A DNA stretch of 21,603 nucleotides from Hypsibius dujardini (GCA_001579985.1 LRSR01009381.1:1-21603); one strand, 5' to 3'. Shown: positions 1 to 9,573, counted from the first letter of the stretch. A program made the numbers and translations. The notes: generated by a model from the sequence alone, not told the origin.

Positions 1-1790
1 AGTCTTCGTCGTACTTGCAGCTAACAGTGCTTGTATGGTGACAGTTGCTAGCCTTTTCGGTAAAATGAGCCATAATTAGTGCAAGTGATACGTTCAGTGC
101 AAATTACGGTCAACCCGAAAATTCCAAGATTTGCTTTAGAAATCGGAGAGAAGAGCAATGATCGTTATGCCGTGTGACTCTGCGCGAGAATTGAAAAAAA
201 ACCAAGGCCTGTCAGCTGATTCAAATAACTACCGGGTAAAAACTTACGTTTTGGAAAATACTTATAAATTGCGGAGGTCGTGCGCGTCAACCGTTACAAA
301 AATCTGATGACGCTTAAATTTAGCAAATTTAATTGGCTTCTAAACGACTGTACTCAAATTTTTTATCATGCATAAGTATGAATCAGAACTTTATTTATCG
401 TAACCTTGGTCGAATTTGGAAATGTCCTCGCAGCAATATTTTTAAGCCGCGGTTTGCGAGACTTGGTAATTGTCTCCATGTTCGCGTTTTGGGAAAACGT
501 ACAAAGCACTTTTGGAAACAGCAGTTTTGAAGCATATTGTGTGGGCTTTCATAAATAGTAATCACTTTTGTTATTTTGCGACTTCACCCGTATCGAAAAT
601 TGAAGCGCCCAACAAGGCCTGACAAGGCTGAAATCTTTAATTGCTGTGACAAAATGTCGCCACGTCATAGCTTTCGCTGTGATGATGCAACTGCTTAAAC
701 TTGAACAAACTCTTTTCTCAGACAACAGTTTACAAAGATAAAATGCATTCGGGTACTCGGTAGAGCGTTTCAGCAAAGAGCAAGACTCATGAAAGGCTCG
801 TCAAAGGTAAAATTATTAGAGAGCTCCCTGACTTTTTGTCACTTAGTTCGATGCACAAATTAATCTTGAGCTCTCCAATCATTTTGAAATTTTCACCAAA
901 CATGATCAAGATGCGTTACTACTGTTTTAAATCAGATTTTTTTTATTCTAATTTTCTCTAAATTTTTGGCGAATTTATTATTCAGGGACATTTTCGTCAC
1001 TTACTCATGTCTAAATATTTAAATATTAAAATATATTTATTCATAAACTTTTAAAATGTTAAGTATTGTGAAACTGCCTCAATTCGTTCGTTCGTGAGGG
1101 CGATCCGAAATAGTAGGTCTTGGTTGGTTACCAAAGATTGAAGGTTTGTAAATTAGCAAAAAATCGCTTTTCCAAAAAGTAAGTTCCTACCCGGTAATAT
1201 AATTGATTTCTGTGGGGACTTTGTGGTCGGATTGCGGAGCTGATAATCTTACATCAAGCTTGATCAATTATCAAGCCTCGTTGTTTGCAATTTTATCAAA
1301 AAAGTTCGTTCAAGCATCACTGATAGACCTACAGAGAAAACGAATCCTAACTAATCTAGACGTAAGCTTTTCAAGGGGACCTGTGTAAAACATTCACAGC
1401 ATAAACAATTCACAGCTGTCGGTGACAAGGACTATACAGTTTATAGTAACACCGGCACACGCAGCAATCAATGTAGCAATGTGGCAATCAAGTGACGCGG
1501 TATACGGTAACATTGGCAGCGCCGTCTATGTACCACCACTTAGTACATTTTCATTTTTGGAAAATTGTTTCCACACGTTTTTTTTCGATGGAAACAGCAT
1601 CACATAATGTAGACGCACCCTACAAAATTAGCAAATGTTCAAGATTTCACCTTCGAGTGGTGGAATTCCCTTGTAAGCTCTTTTGCTGACGCATTAGTTC
1701 AAATTGAGTGACTTTTCAAAAACAAACATCAAAGGAACATATTCATCTACGAAGTTGAAAAGTGCGCCAAATCATATTAGAAGTATATAT
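1..1790. other. Intergenic, no gene recognised
   Basis: AT-rich sequence with scattered short open frames (for example 333-530 and 1422-1607) that have no recognisable motifs, no hydrophobic segments matching the receptors and no supporting promoter. It holds one copy of a dispersed repeat (150-214, listed separately). A string at 431-452 of about 20 bases also occurs just upstream of the receptor pseudogene start (2579-2599), so a decayed 5' flank of another copy is possible but not demonstrable. Confidence 0.5.
150..214 (+). repeat. Dispersed repeat, copy 1 of 2
   Basis: About 65 bases that recur at 7440-7506. The shared core runs from TCGTTATGCC through GTGACTCTGC to CCAAGGCCTG with only a few substitutions and a small length difference. 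Copy 2 lies about 120 bases downstream of the 368-aa receptor gene. Copy 1 may therefore mark the 3' flank of another receptor just left of the window, or both may be copies of a small transposable element. No inverted repeats or target duplications are evident. Confidence 0.6.
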
Positions 1791-1900
1791 ACACGTGGCC
1801 ACAAAATAGCGCTACCCTAATCAAGTTATTTAGTTCGTTATGTGCGCGCTAATCGAGTTAAATGGCTTGACTTTAGTAGCGCTATCTTGTGGTCACGTGT
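1791..1900. mobile_element. 110-bp MITE-like element with 25-bp inverted repeats
   Basis: The left end 1791-1815 (starts ACACGTGGCCACAA, ends TAGCGCTAC) and the right end 1876-1900 are inverted repeats matching at 23 of 25 positions. The 60-base interior has no coding potential but contains two similar blocks starting CTAATCAAGTT and CTAATCGAGTT. Size and structure fit a miniature inverted-repeat transposable element mobilised by a DNA transposase. The TGGCCACAA..TAGCGCTAC ends resemble those of Tc1/mariner-type elements in other animals, from memory. No clean target-site duplication is visible. Confidence 0.7.
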
Positions 1901-2606
1901 GCACATGAAGAATATATACGTGTTGATCTTTTGTTATTAATTTGAAATTGTCAAATTTGATTTGCTAAGCCCAGACGGTCGGTGCTCTTAAGTTGGTGGT
2001 GGCCTTGAATTGTTCATTCGGCGTTTCAAATGACCTGAATTCGTTCATAAGCAATTGCGTCGCTATCTTGTGTAGCAACACTGCTTGAATGTCGAAGCAA
2101 AACCAAGGTATGTAGCTTGTCACCTTACTAAATCATGAGACCTGAGCGAATTGAAGCACAGCTGTGTAGATCTAACGGACTCGTATATTGCGATGCATTT
2201 GGTGCAAAAGTAAGGTACCACTAAAGACGTATACTCCAAGCTCCCGAAATTTGACTATTGCTGGGCCACTTATCGGCAAGGCTACTTATCGGTAAAATCA
2301 GTTATTTCGCACACTCTGTTTAGAAAAAGATCTCTTTACTCTTTAAGGAAGGAAACATATACGACGATACTTACCCCGAACTTAATTGAGACTTATGGTA
2401 AGCCATGTTTTTCGGTTGGTGCATGGTGAAGAAGGACTTTCCAAACTACACGTGTGACTGTCATGAGGTAGATAACGAATCGAACTCACTTGTCAGGAAC
2501 CGAAGTAGGCAAATACTAATTATGCAGGCATTATTGCACTGCACGCGATCCTCAAAAGAACATCCTCCGATGGCTAGTCAGCAATATTTTTAACCACGGA
2601 TGTGAA
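1901..2606. other. Intergenic, 5' flank of receptor pseudogene
   Basis: No gene seen. It contains a 16-bp unit repeated twice in tandem at 2264-2295 (GGCCACTTATCGGCAA followed by a copy with two changes) and a partial echo of the upstream inverted repeat (GCTATCTTGTG near 2062). No TATA box is convincing immediately upstream of 2607. Confidence 0.5.
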
Positions 2607-3707
2607 ATGACTGCCACATACGCTGGAGCATTCCACAATATCAGCAAGTTCTGCATTTGTCGAAATGCATCCAACCCCTGTAACAGTAGATACGACGCCA
2701 CAGTGGCGATCTTGCATCTGTTCTCATACAAACGCACTTTTTCCCTAATATTCATGATATGTATCGCCATTTCTGGCGTCACACTCAATGGCATCGGTGT
2801 CATCGACTTTTCCCGAAGTCGTGTACCAAATACGCCCTTGAACTTCAACATCGTCCATCTTTTCAGCTTAAACATCGTTTTACTTTTGACTCAGCAAGCG
2901 ATGAACGCTATTAACGTCTTTCACCCGGAGCATGCACCTTGGATGTCTGGTAACCGCATCTGTGATCTTTACATGTTCTGTAGCATCATATTAAACGTCT
3001 TGATTATGAACTTCCACCGTTTGTTGGCGTTGACTCGGACCTGGACCATCATGCATCCCTTATCCTATTGCAGTCACAACACTAGCGCACTCCCCCTTCA
3101 ACTCCTCACAGGGATGTGGATTTACGTTCTACTTGTGACACTACCGTTGAGGTTAATGGACGTGTTCACCTACCGAAAGCCCATGCAGACCTATGGATGT
3201 ATCTTCAACTCGGCGGCTCAGCTGGCCTACAAAACTGTCATTGTGTTGGTCATTTCGACGTTGCCCGTCGTCGTGGTGTGGATGGCTTCGTCGCTGTGAT
3301 TGTTTACAAAATCCGGCGACGAGCCGTTCTTCGCATCAAGCCAGTACCCAAAGGTGGCTCTGGGACGGGCAATGGCGACCCGCAGGTAGCACCATTGCTG
3401 TTGGATGGAGACTTGCCAAGGCGCGTCAGTCTCAGAGCTTTCTCATCATGACCCTGCTGACGGTGGGCGTTACCGTTTGCTACGGCCCTCTTACCGTGCT
3501 GAACGCCGCGCGAAGCTTCCTCCGCAGCGTTCCGTGGAATTCAGCAGACCACGGCGGTATTATTTTTTTTGTCCGGCGGTCGTGAACCCAATCTTGTTTA
3601 TGCTTACCTTTAATTTTTGTGCAACTTTAGCCGAAGTCATGGTCGTTTACAGTAAGGGGTTTTGTATTTGGACGGTATTCCTACAGTATGTTCAGGGACT
3701 GTTTTAG
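2607..3707 (+). pseudogene. Class A-like GPCR pseudogene (intronless, frameshifted)
   Basis: An ATG at 2607 opens a 230-residue frame covering the N-terminus and TM1 to TM5. Recognisable blocks are LNGIG (TM1), LFSLNIVLLLTQ (TM2), CDLYMFC (TM3) and LPVVVVW (TM5). Against the paralogue at 16185-17946, single-base deletions near 3287 and 3382 and a deletion near 3545-3570 move the remaining receptor sequence through two other frames: intracellular loop 3, TM6 (TVCYGPLTVLNA) and TM7 (NPILFMLT, back in the first frame). Conserved residues have also decayed: NxHGLLALNRxW has become NFHRLLALTRTW, losing Asn 3.49, and Asp 7.49 has become Asn. Where the closest paralogues carry a phase-1 intron (after Gln-Leu/Val-Ile-Ala) the coding sequence runs straight through as LLTGMWIY. 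It is therefore either a processed copy or a branch that never had the intron. No poly-A tract or target duplication was seen. Receptor homology ends near 3625; the last frame runs to a stop at 3705-3707. Confidence 0.85.
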
Positions 3708-3749
3708 TATGTAACATTAACACAAAGTGTGTGACATTCAAAGGATTTG

Positions 3750-4431
3750 GTTTTCACGATATTGTTGAGGAAGAACGCTGAATTGACTTTGCTAGTCGGT
3801 GGGACAAATTAGATGCCCGTTGCTTTGCGGTACGACACTTCTGCGGCAAACACCACCTTTTTGGGGAATTTCTGCTTCCACTTTTTGGTGCAACTTCCTT
3901 TCTTTCGGTAGTAAAAGACCCGGATTCCACAACAATTGTTCATAGACAGCCAGAACTCATCAAAAGACACTACACACTTCCGTCGATCACCCCGCAGAAG
4001 CTTGAGAAACTGAGGTCCACGGTCAAGACGCTGCGGCGATTGTTTGTTTGACAGGGCATACGTTTTGCTCTTCTTCAGCAAGCCCGATTGCAGATTTTCG
4101 CTCAAAACTCGATGAATTGTCCTTTCAGAAACATTGTACCGTTCAACTGTTTGGTCCAGGGTGGGAGGATCATCCACATTCGTCGCTGCGACCAATTTTC
4201 TGATGAGATCGTTCATACTCTAAGACGGCAGGTACTGGAGACCGAGCTTTTTTGCTGGTTTGAGGATTTCTCGCTTCTTCCGTTAAATTCCGTGGTAACG
4301 CGAGTGACAGTAGACTTCGAAACCGAAAAGCCCAGGTCAAACAAAGCATCGATTATGTTTTTATGAGTATGGCCGTTCTGATGGTGGGCCTCGATGGCGC
4401 TCCTCGTTTCAGAATCAATTGGAGCAAGCAT
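3750..4431 (-). pseudogene. Truncated Tc1/mariner-type transposase remnant
   Basis: Read on the minus strand from an ATG at 4431-4429, the first segment (to 4213) is helix-turn-helix-like: HHQNGHTHKNIIDAL followed by SVSKSTVTRV. A frameshift around 4216 leads into a second segment with NVSERTIHRVL (second HTH), ALSNKQSPQRLDR and the first catalytic aspartate in VVSFDEFWLS (Asp codon 3961-3959), then KKWKQKFPKKVVFAAEVSYR. A stop at 3811-3809 interrupts the typical TGIYFVPP-like block, and homology continues as FVPPTSKVNSAFFLNNIV to about 3755 before breaking off. The second and third catalytic acidic residues and the C-terminus are absent, and no terminal inverted repeats were found. This is a dead 5' fragment of a transposase that would act in the nucleus on TA targets. 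It lies directly after the receptor pseudogene. Confidence 0.8.
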
Positions 4432-6001
4432 GGTCGATTGCTTAAGTGTCAACAAATTGTTTTTTGTAACGGCTAGTTTGGTTTTACTCAAAAACAATAT
4501 GGTATGGGCTGTTACAAATGAAACCTATCAGCTGTTCGATGGCGCGCAAACTGGTCCGCTTTGCTGCCGGCACTTGTACGTGATATGTTGCATCTCGTTT
4601 GCTTCATTCGTTCTGATAACGTCATTGTGCAGAAGCCGCACGTGACTGAAATGTTCATCAAGTGCACTCGATTACACAATACCATACCAATATAAAAAAT
4701 AATAAAATCATATAATATGACTATAAGCAAATTTTCTGGATTTTACTACCGTATCTCTGCGCTAAATATTAGTTTGAATTTTTTTTAAATATTGCGTTGC
4801 CGGAAAAATTAGAGCTACAAAACGGGGCTAGGGATGGCGTTTAAGAATTACATATGGAAAGATAACTCCATAATTCCAGTTCCAATAGGGCCTTCGGTAC
4901 CCCTTGACCTGACAGTATTTTCCTATACAATAACTCCATGACTCCAATTCCTATAGGACCTCCTGTACCTTGCGTCTCATCTTGTGATAGCTTACGTACA
5001 ATGTTTATAATGTCTGTCATAAGTAGCCACTAGGATTTTTTAAAAGCCTTGTGTCATCGCTAGCCAAGTCTCACACAATTATTTAATTGCCACCCAATAC
5101 AAATGCACATACACCCAGGTTTAAACTTTAAAAGCAGGCACGGGCGTGATGCAGGCCCTAGGGTATGAAACAGTCTCTTGAGATCTAGACAATACGGTAC
5201 CGAAGCGACATCGGAGGTGTAGCGAGCACAAAGAATGTTATTACTGGTTGTACTGATTGTTTATACTACACACATAGATTAAATACCATACGAGGCAAGA
5301 GACGAGAGAGAAATAAGGTAGCCAAAAGTTAATGGAATAATATTGAAAATAGCTAATGGAAGATGACAATTAAGATATATTGGACTACTATAATGATGAT
5401 AATAGCTACTCAATGATATAGCTAGTTGCGTAAGAGGCCTGTTGACTTATAAACTTCACAAGCAAAATTCCTGAAAAAACTGGTGGAACTCTAATAGAAC
5501 CATCCACCGATTTTCTTCTTCAAACTTGAAGTTATTATTAAACCTGAAACAATTATAGAGATTACAGCTGAGATACAGCTGAGATTAAAAAAAATTAATA
5601 CCAGAGAGAGTCCAGATTGAACTGAGTTTGTGCCAATTGGCAAGAAGAGTCAATAGGTAAATACTAATCCCCTTTCGTGACACCGCATCGGAAGTAAAGT
5701 AATTAATCAATTCTGTTAGATGAGACTTATACTGTTGGCTTATGTTTAAAGACCCGAAGAGAGCTAAGAATGGGAAGTGCGTCAGAGAATGCATTAATAA
5801 TCCAAATTAACGACATCAGATATCCCATAGCAAGATTTCATAAACAACCTCCGTGGTAGCTATGTCCATATTAAGATGTTTGAATGCCGTAGACGTTTAA
5901 TTGGCACGACGCTCGACGTAACAATTATCGCAATTTGCGTCAAAACAACAGACACACGCAGCGAAGCTCATTATCATGGTGCATCTGCTCATGATCACGA
6001 A
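4432..6001. other. Long intergenic region, no gene recognised
   Basis: AT-rich sequence without a supportable gene. It contains a pair of roughly 43-base direct repeats (4862-4904 and 4930-4971) and an 11-bp unit repeated twice at 5563-5584. The short open frame on the minus strand at 5585-5794 has no recognisable motif. Confidence 0.5.
4862..4971 (+). repeat. Degenerate direct repeat, two ~43-bp units
   Basis: Unit 1 (4862-4904) and unit 2 (4930-4971) both begin ATAACTCCAT and run through a TCC..TATAGG/CAATAGG..CCT..GTACC pattern, offset by 68 bases. They could be two units of an old minisatellite. Function unknown. Confidence 0.55.
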
Positions 6002-6007
6002 TATAAA
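6002..6007 (+). promoter_or_regulatory. TATA box candidate for the 6213 receptor
   Basis: TATAAA in the context CGAATATAAATTAAGG, 211 bases upstream of the receptor ATG at 6213. It would place transcription initiation near 6030 and give a 5' leader of about 180 bases. Only the motif and its position support it. Confidence 0.35.
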
Positions 6008-6212
6008 TTAAGGTAGTAGTGTTTCTTGTTAAACCGGAGGTTAATGTCCCGCGTCAAATTAGTGTTCGTGGGCCAGACACATGATACAGTACAATAACAG
6101 TATTATGCACATAAAACCCGCGGGTACCTGATAAGCCGCAGTCACTGAAGATTTCATTTGGACGTACCGACTCTGCTCGTGCCTCGAAACGTCCTCCTTA
6201 TCAGCCTTCAAC

Positions 6213-7319
6213 ATGACCTGCAGATGCAGAAACGGCTCCTCGACGGGACTCTTAAACCATACAACTTCCAACTTGTCTGATTCCTCGCTCGTCGCCCACC
6301 AGCAAATTTCAAATTGCACCTCATCCTCGCTGTTCAACTACACCTGCGGCCTCGAAGTAAATCCCACACCGCAATGGACCTTCATCCCCTTATGCCTACT
6401 GGTTCTCACCGTGGCCGGAGCTCCCCTCAACACCTGGGCCCTTTTCCGACTGTTTCAGAAACGCGCCGTCCGTACTCCCTACCACAGTAACGTGATCCAC
6501 CTGTTGGCCGTTAACTGCCTAGCCTCCATCACCCAAAATGTCTTTGGCATCCTCACAATGCTCTTCCAGAGCGATCGACAATCGATTCTCGGTTATCGAA
6601 CCTGTGACCTTTACGTTTTTTGCACCTTAATCCTCAACGCAGCCAGCATCAACACACACGGCCTGATGGCCGTCAATCGAACCTGTGCCATCCTGTTCCC
6701 CTATTCCTATCGCCGCTTACTAACTCCACGACTGACGCATCAACTCATTTTCGGCTTGTGGGTGTATGTCTTGCTGGCGGAGTTCCCCATCTGGCTGTTG
6801 GATACCCTCTTTTACCGCCTGCCTCTCGAGCAGAACATTTGTATCTTCAACGTAGCCGGACAGCCTGTTTACTCCGCGGTCTCGGCCATCGTGGTTTTTA
6901 TGCTGCCGATTGTGACGCTTTGGCTGGCGTTTTTCGTAGTGTTTTTGCACAAGCTCACGCGAGCTTCTCGTTTTGGAGGTCATAGAGGTCAGGCCCGTAA
7001 GTCTAACAAGGTCGCTGTGGCTGTCCTCAAGGTGGACGACCCCATCAATCTGCCCGCATTGGGTGTTCCCTCCAGCCACCGTGTTCCCTACGGTGTGAAC
7101 GTGACAGCCGCTAAAAGAAGTCACGGTAACGCCTATGTCGTTCTGAGCCTGCTGACCCTCAGTGTCACGGCGTGTTGCGGACCGCGGATCATGTTTTCCG
7201 TCCTTCGTGCGTTTATTCCGAGTCTGCCGGCTACTCCGGCGTTCCTTCAGGTGACCATTGTCCTCTTCTCCTGCCCCATCGTGCTGGACCCGATTCTGTT
7301 TATGCTGAATCTCGAATGA
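6213..7319 (+). CDS. Orphan class A-like GPCR, 368 aa, single exon
   Basis: An intact intronless receptor for the plasma membrane, with no ligand predictable. The N-terminus carries five N-glycosylation sequons (Asn 7, 15, 20, 34, 42). TM1 is about residues 56-78 with N73 as 1.50. TM2 has Asn101 at the normal Asp 2.50 site. TM3 runs from Cys131 (3.25) to Asn155-Arg156-Thr157 (in place of DRY). TM4 holds Trp183, and ECL2 has Cys210, the likely disulfide partner of Cys131. TM5 contains FMLPIVTLW. Loop 3 is long and basic (RASRFGGHRGQARKSNK onward). TM6 has CCGP in place of CWxP. TM7 ends LDPILFML with Asp359 at 7.49 and only nine residues after it, so helix 8 and a phosphorylatable tail are absent. 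It is the most divergent member of the array and forms its own subgroup. The ATG at 6213 is the first in frame that gives the glycosylated N-terminus; there is no cleavable signal peptide, as is usual for class A receptors. Coding sequence is clearly GC-richer than its flanks. Confidence 0.9.
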   Translation: MTCRCRNGSSTGLLNHTTSNLSDSSLVAHQQISNCTSSSLFNYTCGLEVNPTPQWTFIPLCLLVLTVAGAPLNTWALFRLFQKRAVRTPYHSNVIHLLAVNCLASITQNVFGILTMLFQSDRQSILGYRTCDLYVFCTLILNAASINTHGLMAVNRTCAILFPYSYRRLLTPRLTHQLIFGLWVYVLLAEFPIWLLDTLFYRLPLEQNICIFNVAGQPVYSAVSAIVVFMLPIVTLWLAFFVVFLHKLTRASRFGGHRGQARKSNKVAVAVLKVDDPINLPALGVPSSHRVPYGVNVTAAKRSHGNAYVVLSLLTLSVTACCGPRIMFSVLRAFIPSLPATPAFLQVTIVLFSCPIVLDPILFMLNLE

Positions 7320-7668
7320 AGAGTAAATAGCATAGCGGGACTCTAATGGGGCATGCAATATTTTACCTTGTGGACTTTATAATCAGAATGTTTGAGGTAG
7401 AAATAATTGTGCAGTCGCTTAAATAGTCACAATTGATCTAAAGAATGTTCGTTATGCCATGTGACTCTGCTCGAGAACTGAAACAAAAACCAAGGCCTGG
7501 CACTGGTAATTTTATCCAGACGGTTTGCTCAAATATCACTGATAAAAGTATCACTGAAAACTATCACTTGAAGTATTACTTAAGTTCGAGTTCATGTTAA
7601 GTTCGCTTCGATATATTTTGCTGTCTCCGCCTGTTTAATATTTTTCGTTTATCATGATCAGCGCTCTA
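7320..7668. other. 3' flank of the 6213 receptor
   Basis: No gene and no canonical AATAAA signal seen. It contains copy 2 of the dispersed repeat (7440-7506). The end abuts the mariner copy, whose left inverted repeat starts at 7669 after a TA. Confidence 0.5.
7440..7506 (+). repeat. Dispersed repeat, copy 2 of 2
   Basis: Partner of the copy at 150-214, in the same orientation, sharing the TCGTTATGCC..GTGACTCTGC..CCAAGGCCTG core. It lies about 120 bases past the receptor stop codon. Confidence 0.6.
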
Positions 7669-7697
7669 CCCGGTGTGGGGTTCATTTTGGCACAAAA
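7669..7697 (+). repeat. Left terminal inverted repeat of mariner copy
   Basis: Starts CCCGGTGTGG after a TA at 7667-7668. It differs from the inverse of the right end at two positions (third and eighth bases). Confidence 0.9.
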
Positions 7698-8426
7698 CTA
7701 AAAGTAGATCAGCGCGCGCGAGCTGGCCGACTTAAGTGAGTGAACACTCAGTCGAGAGACAGAAGCCCCCTCTTTCACTCACACAAAAAGAAAATGTCAT
7801 TTGTTTACATTTGAAAAGCGGGAAGATAATTAGTGGGCAAAAAACTGTTTTCAAGCAATTTTCCCAAGTCTGCTATGTGCGCGATCTTTTTTGGCGCCGT
7901 TTATTTTTCCGGTCGATCTCTCCTCGTTGTTTTGAATTCTGGTTTCAGCCTCAACCAGCATACTCACAGGGACAGCTGCCTGAAACCGATGCTGGAAAAT
8001 CTCCCGTGGTTTGGAAGCGAATTCGGCGATTTGGAATCAGGACAAAGCAACGTGCCACGCGGCAGGAATTGTGCAGGCTTTTTTTGAGGGAAAAATTCCC
8101 TGATTCGATATCCCGCCCCACAGCCCCGATCTCAATTCCCTTGTTTATTGTGTGTGGAGTCTACTGAAGGAGCGTATCAACAAACACGAACTCATTTCCA
8201 GTTTCAACTGACTGGCCAAATTATAAAAGGACGAATAGGAGGTGATTTCGCAGCAAGTGATTCAGGACAGCATCAATTATTGGATGTCTCGGGTTTGCAG
8301 GATGGAGAAAATCAGAGGCTCTCCTATTGAGCAAACTCTTTTTTGTTTCCGGTAGAAAACCTATTTCTTCATTTTCTGAAATTTTTTGATTTTTTGACAA
8401 AATTTTGTGATAAAAAAGGAAGGCAA

Positions 8427-8455
8427 TTTTGTGCCAAAATGAACCCCGCACCCGG
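8427..8455 (-). repeat. Right terminal inverted repeat of mariner copy
   Basis: Reverse complement starts CCGGGTGCGG. It is followed by TA at 8456-8457, which here is also the start of a TATATTT string leading into the 8550 ORF. Confidence 0.9.
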
Positions 8456-8462
8456 TATATTT
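8456..8462 (+). promoter_or_regulatory. TATA-like string at the mariner/ORF boundary
   Basis: TATATTT begins with the TA target dinucleotide of the mariner insertion and sits 94 bases upstream of the 8550 ATG. Position fits a core promoter, but the motif is non-canonical. Confidence 0.25.
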
Positions 8463-8549
8463 CTTCGGTGCACCGATTGAGTGATCCATTCAGCTCTGCT
8501 TTGTGTTAAAAAAAACTGTTTTCCGAAGCATCTCTCTTCGTCGTGCATC

Positions 8550-8984
8550 ATGAATCACATACGTGCCGAACTTGACGTTATTACCAAGGCTCGACTGAAG
8601 ACCGTCACAATTCAGCTGCAGTTCTCGGAGGCCGGGAATATGACTGCTCTCATCACGCGCGTTATGGACTGTTACCAGGCCAACCCTGCACTGGGAAAGA
8701 TGGCGGAAATCGCGGAGGAATTCGAATTCTGTCAGAAATCGATTGACCTGCTAGAATTGAACAATTTTGTCACCGGTAAGGACCTTTTGGCGATCAAACC
8801 GGCGCGCGTGAGGGAGCTGCTGCCGATGAAGAACTCTCTGAACCTGGAGAAATTCATCCGGCGTCACACCGTTGAGGAGGAGGCGACTTCGGTGATTCCT
8901 CCAGGCGGCGCAGCTAACCAAGGACTCTTGAATCAGACAACAGCCAACCGTTCACATAATCCTCACTCCTCGACCAGCAACTAA
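8550..8984 (+). CDS. Unrecognised 144-aa protein, single exon
   Basis: The ATG at 8550 opens 144 codons ending in TAA at 8982-8984. I do not recognise the family. The product has no signal peptide or membrane segment. Residues 1-50 look helical and mixed-charge. Residues about 60-110 (SIDLLELNNFVTGKDLL, then KPARVRELLPMKNSLNLEKFI) have a pattern faintly like the end of a SAM-type helical bundle, which is a guess. The last 35 residues are a low-complexity Asn/Ser/Thr/Gly tail (NQTTANRS.. to the C-terminus). Codon choice and GC content are higher than in the flanks, which supports real coding. The start lies 95 bases past the right end of the mariner copy. A TATATTT at 8456-8462 could serve as promoter, so this may be an independent gene, an exon of a larger gene, or part of an unknown element. 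Confidence 0.5.
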   Translation: MNHIRAELDVITKARLKTVTIQLQFSEAGNMTALITRVMDCYQANPALGKMAEIAEEFEFCQKSIDLLELNNFVTGKDLLAIKPARVRELLPMKNSLNLEKFIRRHTVEEEATSVIPPGGAANQGLLNQTTANRSHNPHSSTSN

Positions 8985-9573
8985 TGTTGGACTGCACAAT
9001 CCTGTCTAGAACTGCATGAGCACTCAATGGTGCTTACAGACTGCACCCTCTTGAAATTAACTCTCCCGGATGTACAATTCCCCTCAACGCCTTAGCGATG
9101 GTTGTCCACGGGACTCATGCATCCCCCTCATATCACATTGACATATATCCCCTACCTATCCCCTTGGTCTACATATCATCAGAGTCCTTTCAACGCTCTG
9201 CCAGAACGCTTTAGTAATGAAACTTTGACCTATTTTAGGATTGTTTTTTTTGTTCATAAGGCTGGCGGACTTGACCCATTTTATTACATCTAATTACATT
9301 AAGCCACAGCTAAAATGTTGAAAAAATGTTAACCTGTTTAAGAGAGGGATGAAAATGACTCAACTGCCGCTCTATTTATTGATTGCGAGACTTATCGGAC
9401 CGTTATTGGGGCCTTTTTATATTCTGGATAACCTTACCGCCTATCTCTTGCACCACGGTACCCGTACTTAAATGCTCGGCAGCCAACTAACGCGGCTTGT
9501 AGTTAGACCTTTGATACGCACGCTAATAAGCATTAGAGGCAAATTTTATCCTACAAATGTGCAAGCGTGTAAA
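8985..9573. other. Intergenic, between unknown ORF and receptor pseudogene
   Basis: No gene recognised. The stretch 9100-9200 is rich in CCCCT/ATAT pyrimidine motifs. An upstream in-frame ATG at 9472 precedes the receptor remnant, but its 34 codons have no counterpart in the paralogues. Confidence 0.5.

Larger units (their letters stand above)
7669..8455 (+). mobile_element. Internally deleted mariner-like element with 29-bp TIRs
   Basis: Left end 7669-7697 and right end 8427-8455 are inverted repeats matching at 27 of 29 positions (shared GGGGTTCATTTTGGCACAAA). TA dinucleotides directly outside both ends (7667-7668 and 8456-8457) fit Tc1/mariner target duplication. Inside, on the + strand, transposase pieces survive in different frames: LKPMLE near 7980-8000; the second catalytic Asp in QDKATCHAA (GAC 8041-8043); the third in HSPDLNSLVYCVWSLLKERINK (GAT 8128-8130); and the C-terminal EVISQQVIQDSINYWMSRV followed by GSPIEQ (from 8239). 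A stop falls between the two catalytic Asp codons and another follows LISSFN. At 787 bp it is well below the usual 1.3 kb, and the N-terminal DNA-binding part and first Asp are not recognisable. It is a non-autonomous dead copy that could be moved only in trans. Confidence 0.87.

Noticed and set aside
549-776. 75-codon minus-strand frame
   Set aside because: No motif, no promoter and AT-rich composition like the flanks.
6720-7358. Minus-strand open frame of 212 codons opposite the 6213 receptor
   Set aside because: It is the shadow of the receptor coding strand; the translation is Gln/Asp/His-rich with no motif.
9472-9573. In-frame ATG upstream of the 9574 receptor remnant as a true start
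   Set aside because: The 34 extra codons have no counterpart in the paralogues, whose ATG aligns with the ACG at 9574.
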